From CAYRYU01 sp964428355 (GTDB lineage: Bacteria; Muiribacteriota; Ozemobacteria; Ozemobacterales; Ozemobacteraceae), in assembly GCA_964428355.1 (NCBI GenBank), contig CAYRYU010000113.1:1-21743 (forward strand): a stretch of DNA of 21,743 bases, in the 5' to 3' direction. Positions 9,001-12,904 of this stretch are shown one piece after another. Below the pieces are notes generated by a model. That model had not been told where the DNA came from, did not search any database, and was given only the letters and a program-made list of their open reading frames with translations. The translations under genes were made by a program, and so were the position numbers. Numbering within the stretch: the stretch's first letter is position 1; the number at the start of each line of letters is the position of its first letter.

Positions 9001-9863
9001 GACCCGGTGAGGTGCTTCCAGCTCACGAGACCGTAGCCTCCGAACACCTGCCGCAGAACCTTCTGGGCGAGCATGTCCCCGGCGGTGAAAGCGGCCTGGC
9101 CGGCCCACGCGTCGGTGTTCTTGAGCTGCCATTTCGGCTCCCCGTCCTGGTAACCGACGACCTTTAGCCGGTCGAAATCGATTCCGAGGTAGATCAGACT
9201 TGCGGGTTTCAGGACGTCGCGGACGAACTTGTTGATGACCTCGAGTACCGCGGAAACCTGCTCCAGATCGACCTGGTTGACCACCAACTGAGCCTGGGTG
9301 ACGGGCTCGGGAGGCAGTTTCTTGAACATTTCGTCATCCTGCAGCGCCGTCTGCAGGGTGTTGGCCAGAATGTCCTGGGGCATGCCGGAACCGGCGGGGG
9401 CCAGCTCGACGGTGTTACTTCCGCCGGAAAGGTCCTTGGCGCCCTGGAAGTCCTTGTAGCCCTGGATGCTTCCGTTCTCGATGCTGATCTGGCCGATTAC
9501 CGGCCGCTCGGGCATTCCGGGGAAACTGACATGGGCCTCACCACTGGCATTGACCGGAACCCTCTGGATCAAAATCTGGGATTTGTTGTTGACATCCCCC
9601 GGATTGAGGAGGACGAGCCGGAAGGTTACGTAGGCACTGCTCGTGCCCACATCGGGCCTGATCGACATCGTCGGGGCAAGCTTCCGCTTCGTCGGAAAAA
9701 CGAGCGCGAAATTCACATCGGCGGGCTCACCGTTGGTGACGGGGGTCAGCAGATTCGTTGAATCCGAACCGCCTCCACCAAAGGGGTTGAGACTACAACC
9801 CGCCTGGAAAAAAAGGACCCCAACAATCGAAGCGACAAAACAAACGTAAAGGAACTTCTTCAC
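51..9863 (-). CDS. Giant multidomain surface lipoprotein (3270 aa)
   Basis: The GTG start at 9863 is preceded by GGGAGG (9870-9875), 6 nt away. A signal peptide (residues 1-22) ends in QAGC with Cys23; Gln at -3 is unusual for a lipobox, but K-K start, hydrophobic core and Gly-rich tether fit a lipoprotein. Modules in order, approximate residues: beta domain 40-160; helical linker 163-220; possible propeller-like segment 225-420; Big_7-type Ig 424-518; thioredoxin-fold domain 522-635 lacking CxxC; second Big_7-type Ig 638-730; concanavalin/LamG-like 736-940; six tandem unknown repeats 947-1972; beta region 1977-2088; two IPT/TIG 2089-2295; two He_PIG Ig 2301-2475; beta-rich region 2478-2692; three He_PIG 2695-2950; second concanavalin-like 2957-3156; final IPT/TIG 3166-3270. 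There is no LPxTG, PEP-CTERM or other C-terminal sorting signal. Adhesion, matrix or carbohydrate binding is inferred from the modules; no enzymatic domain is evident. Domain calls are from motif recognition, not a profile search. Confidence 0.93.
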   Translation of the reverse strand: MKKFLYVCFVASIVGVLFFQAGCSLNPFGGGGSDSTNLLTPVTNGEPADVNFALVFPTKRKLAPTMSIRPDVGTSSAYVTFRLVLLNPGDVNNKSQILIQRVPVNASGEAHVSFPGMPERPVIGQISIENGSIQGYKDFQGAKDLSGGSNTVELAPAGSGMPQDILANTLQTALQDDEMFKKLPPEPVTQAQLVVNQVDLEQVSAVLEVINKFVRDVLKPASLIYLGIDFDRLKVVGYQDGEPKWQLKNTDAWAGQAAFTAGDMLAQKVLRQVFGGYGLVSWKHLTGSHFGITKIDPDGKVMAKCYNPGFCGTIFFMSTGRIIVGGTDEENHCPILFAWDGANSISSKDAEGNGLVWVRRFNKEITPTSAVPNPTVESVQYNGVDAFLVSVQDPTSGWSRFFRVNPVDGKDLDVPPPIPASTTNILPAVEITAPASGAESVLGKDVVIEANAVDVDGTVSRVEFFNGGYRMGEDTSYPYSFTWRPMASGTFMIHAVVFDNLGGVGVATSVPVKILPPTQTSIDWGDDLTFAISRGKTEMKRVFVYFSAGGQGVASETLDCQRFEDVTFKDFRIIENLNQLFIPVKLGRLTHPTFFTKYAVTRVPAFLILKPDGTEDKRFGGRFLEAGEFFDQLFAAWQNVPPQVEIASPTQGAIFKAPAAVRVLATATDTDGAVARVEFYLNGVKVGECATAPYSMYQTLDNAGAYVFSAKAYDNNGGMSFSQGVSILVKPSSEIVGNMTFFDDFSENLGKWLQVNEITGAKIEITPNDGKPFPCVALDYFNFTMGKLFLISNQTFSLQKKALNFGADIKQGNANLALQKLAAMAIVKENNGEWERIAEMAVHGSGHPDLANAVVARVRYGTASGDVEISPPLRVPTGDGWHHGNIVVRPDRRIEFLLDGQVIYLSTHAIPEITVPVRVLLGDAKSFFDNAGVEVIDLPDLPVVMQQSGIALSKVTVNGLDRALDAPVVTVAPGGAVAGSIEFMVNRMGDPATLFGVAGTLSWDDTEIADLGMNLGVGSFTKKYEFTKNAPTTPGEYYIVILAGTQNSALKILACDSDGTVGNGNDVWKWTAEQFTNAFMGNPVNGILNGANARFLARAIKIVVIDENQGPPAFGSTMNFNWINLNGKLLDRTNPVLEVAKGASIMGSFSIHLERLGPATEVFPVAGTVSWMRDTKHAIRDHVIPGSHDIPFNIVDTAPNIPGIYWIPIIAGPMSTIDELLGCDHDVSRGGPAAGIFGNLNDVWDWSLNQFGQALHGAPVEGQIDGHKGTFLARAIQVIVFDPEVAPPAFGSRIRFMGGHVNGNPLDLVPEPNFTVLPGESIIATLGVELVRNGPATVTFPLGGALSWDPAARFPLSANAALGTSTVAMGIVATAPVTPGIYWIPVITGPGANLGQLLSCDQDGTLGNGNDIWNWTEMQFSQAVHGFPIQWNFNGFQVAPIVRAIKVIVVDPNFQLPAFGSKINFTNIMLNDMVLDPAQPEMAVAPGASITGYLNVLIDRMEGVATFPVVAAIKWDRDFRQIISPSLGVGQHSFNVPIDFTAPALPGDYEIFILAGPVKAGGLAELLGCDPAIAGTPIFGNGNDVWDWALSQINQAWLGYPVEVVFGGNPRRVLARVIKIHVGSNAAPPVAAFGSIMQFNAFSHNGLPIDPYHPIIQAEAGATVTAEFDLTMERKGPALATFPVGFTFSWDNTAKRPINVNLPPGVHVIRTPLVFRAPTTTGEYWITILAGAPFRNLDELFGCDTGTFMADTTNDVWNWTQNQLGQAFDNMPVGCVVNASPSLILARAIKVQVVPAGNVEPPPVVNLPANGSIINFESVMLNGAPLDPVAPVIRVPNGGNLVGSVTLRIYRFGPNTEVFPVGYTYSWNNQVKNSIYSNLATGTWSKTITINTAVPAATGVYWIPILGGNPFTTVDELLACDVGANTDVSNDVWGWAFPQYANALSGNPVPVRVNGSDSAVLARAIKVEVGGEIPVTPIFRDHVVFTPPVDLSSTILSDVAVYIRNIDTGYTGSATMFVNAGPVAFEKSVTQTTIQGCVVLLPNLTTSVGPLVATMPFSIPIPSGARVEIVQRSTGTVLGWVVVEAPVTEIPSIQAVNNMVSGSAVPNHIPMMVSGSGFGPLDTTVTKQLKLMNGTMTVRLIGNATTNWFPGNIELNIVGVPVGTYTLGIYNAVTGALLSNTFNVFVTLPPPPLIQTINGLTEGNVVVPFGAFINVEGTNFGASMMGASPTRFLKIVDVHYATPAEVLSLPNSVTPWTNTSIPVSLEGITVAGTYEVCIYNPAGEMISNPFNITIQQGVQPPALSIVNQQITTGQVGTPFNMTLLASGGVAPYTWVVTPMGAGTEWLIHNLGMITGTPDTIATFAIQVDVTDSLGASATRNLYIAISGTGGALQITNGQVQAAEVGTMFNMTLLADGGTMPYTWQTLGTPPAWLNHTAGMVTGTPGTPGTFTFEVRVTDNLGATAVKTFYIGVTGAGGFTNGSFNGPWLMQGGSASSGMRIFYVLPDGNGNILDFGAVSMASGTYSVQTNGSFTISTLYGSDGTLDPATITGALTGPNAGVFAWGDVTGTLERVSDVGAAQGTWQGTVNVNYLDYNTSAPSSASTNVSFEVNALGQVTSVTSPQVTGLRGGHMFITPSGLAKFLIRTTNLRANPWWEFSIEGNRADGNMFGHAFVDGSSEPGVPPSFSTVALQGWVAPLSITSPDCATATVGTPFTYDMAATGGTPPYVFFASPLPAWLVATGSHLMGTPTDPGVFNINLMVTDANGATASKMMALTILPGGGGALTITSPQLANATVGSPFVYAITATGGTTPYTFMASPLPTPLVASGNLIVGTPTSTGNFNVNLMVTDADGATASQMLALSISAAGALTITSPAIATATVGTPFVYATIATGGTTPYTFMASPLPTPLVASGNLIVGTPTSTGNFNVNLMVTDADGATASQMLALNIIAGTATPTGHLFFDDFSDGTLNKWSINTDAGGSAINDGGVGNPAPGAVVASPSFLYTATGPFAVGSKYFEFKSSMKHNGDTSKYSQMFVGQMPMLPSHRYAWLRIYGTTHPTMANKVQACVVWDNGGTLTTEDSGALSIPTGLPDGDNWHCGKIVVQPDRIVKFYVEGNLVYTSTHNIPTSVTSMLVGMGEADSYYDDAWLDLLDQPSNPTLPSATAPVIINVYGQASPPANLPNNQDVPVFGSGFGPQVASATRALRLLNMTVLPPTVVREVLNTSATWSDTTVGFQLSGIAAGNYEFRMFELGNPLGISNPFGVTLFTP
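1024..1191 (-). repeat. 168-bp perfect direct repeat, copy 1 (He_PIG module 5)
   Basis: This stretch is identical base for base to 1279-1446, at an offset of 255 bp (85 codons). It encodes the C-terminal two thirds of the fifth He_PIG Ig-like domain of the giant lipoprotein (about residues 2892-2947), including TGGTTPYTFMASPLP and LMVTDADGATASQML. Identity stops abruptly at both ends, although the two modules remain homologous outside it. Confidence 0.97.
1279..1446 (-). repeat. 168-bp perfect direct repeat, copy 2 (He_PIG module 4)
   Basis: This is the second copy of the exact repeat at 1024-1191. It encodes about residues 2807-2862 of the giant lipoprotein, in the fourth He_PIG domain. A third, clearly diverged relative of the module lies at about 1535-1780 (module 3), so the near-identity concerns only modules 4 and 5. 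Confidence 0.97.
3948..7022 (-). repeat. Six tandem ~165-178-aa protein repeats of unknown family
   Basis: Residues 947-1972 of the giant lipoprotein consist of six diverged copies, at 6525-7022, 5997-6524, 5490-5996, 4968-5489, 4437-4967 and about 3948-4436. Most begin FGS or NGS, followed by an NF..I.LNG..LDP element. All then show a beta strand with R.GPA..FPV and SW, the block AP..PG.YWIPI.AGP, a single Cys-Asp in ELL.CD, then (G)N.NDVW.W, Q...A..G.PV, and the closing LARAIKV.V. The copies are diverged at DNA level, so this is an old protein repeat and not a recent tandem duplication. I do not recognise the family; an Ig-like or jelly-roll beta fold is a guess. Confidence 0.85.
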
Positions 9864-9869
9864 CCGAAA

Positions 9870-9940
9870 CCTCCCGAAAAACTGATAAGGTAAAATCCAA
9901 CCCCGTTAAATTAACAGATTCTTCACAAGAATGCAAAGCC
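9870..9940 (-). promoter_or_regulatory. AT-rich upstream region of the giant lipoprotein gene
   Basis: The 179-bp gap between the cyclase gene and the lipoprotein gene holds the only AT-rich patch nearby. It contains two small perfect inverted repeats: GTTAA-A-TTAAC at 9905-9915 and ATTCTT-CAC-AAGAAT at 9918-9932. A weak minus-strand promoter can be read as TTGCAT (9931-9936), 17 nt, TAATTT (9908-9913), overlapping both repeats. The ribosome binding site GGGAGG is at 9870-9875. The promoter matches only 3 of 6 bases in each box, so it is tentative; the repeats could be operators. I see no clear terminator for the cyclase gene here. Confidence 0.35.
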
Positions 9941-10042
9941 CCGGAAACGCTCCGAAATACGCGCTGAGGGACCATCGAATTCCATGCATCCGGCTTCAGA
10001 AAATGGATGATCAAGATACCGAGAAAGGTACCTTGGGGAGGT

Positions 10043-12904
10043 TCAGATGCCTCCCCTACGGATATCCATTACCTCCCTGGATTCGATTCCCTCGTAAGGG
10101 AGGGGCCCCAGTCTGTACAACTCACCGACCGCGGCGGAAGTTTCGGGGCAAAGAACGATCCCTTTCCCTTTCGCTTTTTTCGAGGCTTTCTCCATGCGGG
10201 TGGCAAGGTTCACTGTGGCCCCGGTGACTGTGAAGTCCTGACGCTCCCCTTTCCCGCCGAGAGAAGCGAGGAGGGTCTCCCCCGTCCCGATTCCGATGCC
10301 GGTCTGGATGGTGAACAATCCCTCCCGGGTCCGCTCTGCATTGAACTCACCGAGAGCTCCTCTCATTTCCCAGGCGGCTCCCACGGCGCGTTCGGGGGAG
10401 GGCGCACGTCCGTGGACAGGAAGGAAGACAGCCAGGATGGCATCGCCGATGAACTTCTCGATCTTCCCTCCATGTTTTTCGATAACCTGTTCCATCCGGG
10501 TGAAATAGGAGTTGAGCATTCCGACGATGACTTCGGGATCATGGGTTTCGGAGAGCGTCGTGAACCCCCTGATATCGGTACACATCACGGTGGCGGGAAT
10601 CCTGGTCGCGCGTGTTTCCCGACCTGACGAGATCGCTTCACGAGTGAGATCGGAAAGGAACCTCTGGAGGAACTCCATCTCCCGAAGGCTGTCCGCCATC
10701 TTGTTGAAAGCCTGGCAGGCTTCGCCGATTTCGTCGTTGGTGGTGACGGGGAGTTGCGTCGAATAGCTTCCTCCCGCGATGGCCCGTACACCCTCGTTCA
10801 GCTTGACCACGGGATCCAGGAAGAACCGGTGGAACAAAAGTATCATTCCCACTGCGACCGCCAGGGGATAAACGACCGAGGCGTTCGCAACCAGCTCCCC
10901 GAGGGAAACCGGATCCTCTTCCGGGTGGGGGCGCAGGATCGCGGCTCCGTAGTGGAATCCCACGAGGGGCCGGATCAGGAAAAGGAATCGCTTCCCGTTG
11001 ATGACGGTCGTTCCGCGCAGTTCCCCCTCCTCCTTGCAGAGGGTTCGCTGGAGTGTCTGGAACCCTGGCTGCAACTCCATCCATCGCGGGTGAATCGCCT
11101 GGAAGCTCTCGAAAACCGATGAAAGGAAAGAGACTTCCGGAACCCCGAAGTTCACTTTCTGGTTCCCGCCGAGGAAGTTGAGGACTTCGATATCGTCGAC
11201 GAGTTTCGAGCGGAATATCGCCAGGAAGGCCATCAGGGGCTCGAAAGTGGAGGAATACGAAAGATTGAAATAAGCCCAGATCGCTTCGTGCATGATGGCC
11301 ATCGGAACGATCCGGCCCTGCAGGAGAAGCAGCTTGTAGAAGGTTCCCGGGGGAAGGGTCTTTGCGAGAATATCGTACACCATATCTCCTGACACCCCAT
11401 CCCTCAGACTTGCGCCAAGGTTGGGCTTTCCTCGTTGATCCAGCTTGAAAGTTGCGGATAGCTTGGCGAGAAAGTTAATGAAAATGGGTATCGTTTTCAC
11501 CGAGGTTCTTTCACGATTGGAATAATCCTTGAACACCTCGCGGTGAATCGGAGAGGAATTCCGGGGAAGAACGAACAGATCATTCATCTGGACCCTTCCC
11601 ATTTCTTTCTGAAGGGAATCGATGTCAGCGGGCTGGTTTTTCCTGCTCTTCCACCTGGAACTCATTATCAACTGCTTCATGAGTGCGACCCGATCACCCT
11701 GGGTCTTCTCCCGGAGGCTCTCGACGCTACCGCAGATCCCCTCCATCTCGAGGAACCTTTTCAGGATGAGCGAATGCATGTTCCATGATGACCACTGGAC
11801 GAAAACGCAGAGAAGCCCAATGAGGGGAAAAAGGATCGTTCCGAGACTGATCTGGGAAAACTTCGAAAGAATGGGGGTCTTCCAGCCCTCCCCCACCAGG
11901 CCCCCTTTTCGCAACAGGGAGAGGGACGCCCCGATAACCGCCAGGTAGAGGATCAGGAAGGGCGTTGATTCCAGCGGATCCACGTTTTGGGGGAATTCCC
12001 TCCAGGCGACGAAAATCTGGTCTGAATCAACTCCCATGCTGACGAAAGCCCCACCTCCATCCCGGATCACGAATTCCCCCGCCAGGCTATCCGTTCCCTG
12101 ATCTAGAACGGCTTCGGCCAGCTTTGGAGGAAGCGCGCTCCCACCGCGTAGAGCCGATCGGGAACCGACCCAGAATGAGATGGGGAACAAAGTCCGGTTC
12201 TGGGGAAGGTTTCTCAGGAACCACTCCCGATCGTTGGCAACTGCTTCCGGGATGAATATCGCGAACTTTCCAAGGTTGACCCCCAATCGCTGTCTCGCTT
12301 CTTCGAGGCTGTGCTTTTCATCGATCGCGAAATCGGATGGGGCGTCGAGGGGGGTTAGAAAAGTCCCCCAGGCAACCAGGTTCTCCGAGCCATGAAAAGA
12401 CGTCCGGAAAGTGTTAACGCTGGGCCGCCCCAACCTCTCCCCAAATGAACCCCGGATGATCGTTCTCAACGATTCCATATAGATTTCTTCCGAGTCCGAC
12501 GCGGGAGGGGTTCGAAAGGCCTTGAAATCGAGGATGAACCTGATCGAATCCAGCTCCGCGCATGAAAGCCCCTTTGAGAGGACAAGCTCCCCATCGGGGT
12601 TCCAGAAAGCGTATTCCGCCCTCCCACCGAAAATCTCATCCAAGCGGTGGGAAACCAGTTTCGCGGTCGGAGTTCCCATGGGAATCGCCCCTTGGAGCGA
12701 GTGTATCAGGCCCTCCTGCATGAGAACCCAAGGATCAAGGCGTTGCCGAAGGAGCGGCAGGATGAACTGGACCTCGTTCCTCAGGCGGGAAACCTCGATC
12801 TCGGAAAAGTCCTTTTCCCACCCCTTCAGGAAAAAGAGCTCGACAAGGCAGAGGATCGTTCCAATCAGCCCGAGGAACAGGGCCTTCCCCGATCTTGGAA
12901 TCAT
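10043..12904 (-). CDS. Receptor-type class III adenylate/guanylate cyclase with HAMP, complete active site
   Basis: This 953-residue protein starts at ATG 12904, which overlaps the TGA of the upstream cyclase gene (ATGA), with GAGGGG 6 nt upstream (12911-12916). A longer in-frame reading back to 13219 lies inside the upstream gene and is rejected. TM1 is at about 8-26, a first outside region follows to about 312, TM2 is at 312-332, TM3 at 352-372, a second outside region of about 300 residues follows, then TM4 at 673-692, HAMP at about 692-745 and the cyclase domain at 760-953. Catalytic residues are all visible: metal Asp777 (CTDIRGF), Lys817 and Asp821 (KFIGDAILAVF), Asn899 and Arg903 (TVNLATR). 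Thr892 (DFTV) takes the adenine-specifying Asp position, as in class IIIb enzymes. It probably makes cAMP in response to an extracytoplasmic signal; cGMP cannot be excluded. The ligand is unknown. Confidence 0.9.
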   Translation of the reverse strand: MIPRSGKALFLGLIGTILCLVELFFLKGWEKDFSEIEVSRLRNEVQFILPLLRQRLDPWVLMQEGLIHSLQGAIPMGTPTAKLVSHRLDEIFGGRAEYAFWNPDGELVLSKGLSCAELDSIRFILDFKAFRTPPASDSEEIYMESLRTIIRGSFGERLGRPSVNTFRTSFHGSENLVAWGTFLTPLDAPSDFAIDEKHSLEEARQRLGVNLGKFAIFIPEAVANDREWFLRNLPQNRTLFPISFWVGSRSALRGGSALPPKLAEAVLDQGTDSLAGEFVIRDGGGAFVSMGVDSDQIFVAWREFPQNVDPLESTPFLILYLAVIGASLSLLRKGGLVGEGWKTPILSKFSQISLGTILFPLIGLLCVFVQWSSWNMHSLILKRFLEMEGICGSVESLREKTQGDRVALMKQLIMSSRWKSRKNQPADIDSLQKEMGRVQMNDLFVLPRNSSPIHREVFKDYSNRERTSVKTIPIFINFLAKLSATFKLDQRGKPNLGASLRDGVSGDMVYDILAKTLPPGTFYKLLLLQGRIVPMAIMHEAIWAYFNLSYSSTFEPLMAFLAIFRSKLVDDIEVLNFLGGNQKVNFGVPEVSFLSSVFESFQAIHPRWMELQPGFQTLQRTLCKEEGELRGTTVINGKRFLFLIRPLVGFHYGAAILRPHPEEDPVSLGELVANASVVYPLAVAVGMILLFHRFFLDPVVKLNEGVRAIAGGSYSTQLPVTTNDEIGEACQAFNKMADSLREMEFLQRFLSDLTREAISSGRETRATRIPATVMCTDIRGFTTLSETHDPEVIVGMLNSYFTRMEQVIEKHGGKIEKFIGDAILAVFLPVHGRAPSPERAVGAAWEMRGALGEFNAERTREGLFTIQTGIGIGTGETLLASLGGKGERQDFTVTGATVNLATRMEKASKKAKGKGIVLCPETSAAVGELYRLGPLPYEGIESREVMDIRRGGI

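Noticed and set aside
4932..9167. A 1411-codon plus-strand open frame opposite the giant lipoprotein gene
   Set aside because: Its product is a compositionally odd Gly/Asp/Arg/Glu/Val string with no domain, and it mirrors the repeats of the sense protein. GC-rich codon use on the other strand leaves few stops in this frame. The sense frame has a signal peptide, ribosome site, domains and terminator.
9918..9955. GCAAAGCC..CGG after a small hairpin, recalling the GEMM-I c-di-GMP riboswitch
   Set aside because: The upstream GGGCAAACC-type half is missing, and the strand points into the 3' end of the cyclase gene instead of toward the lipoprotein start.
10025..10036. AAGGTACCTT palindrome just past the intact cyclase stop
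   Set aside because: It has no loop or T-tract and is too short to be a terminator; palindromes of this size are expected by chance.
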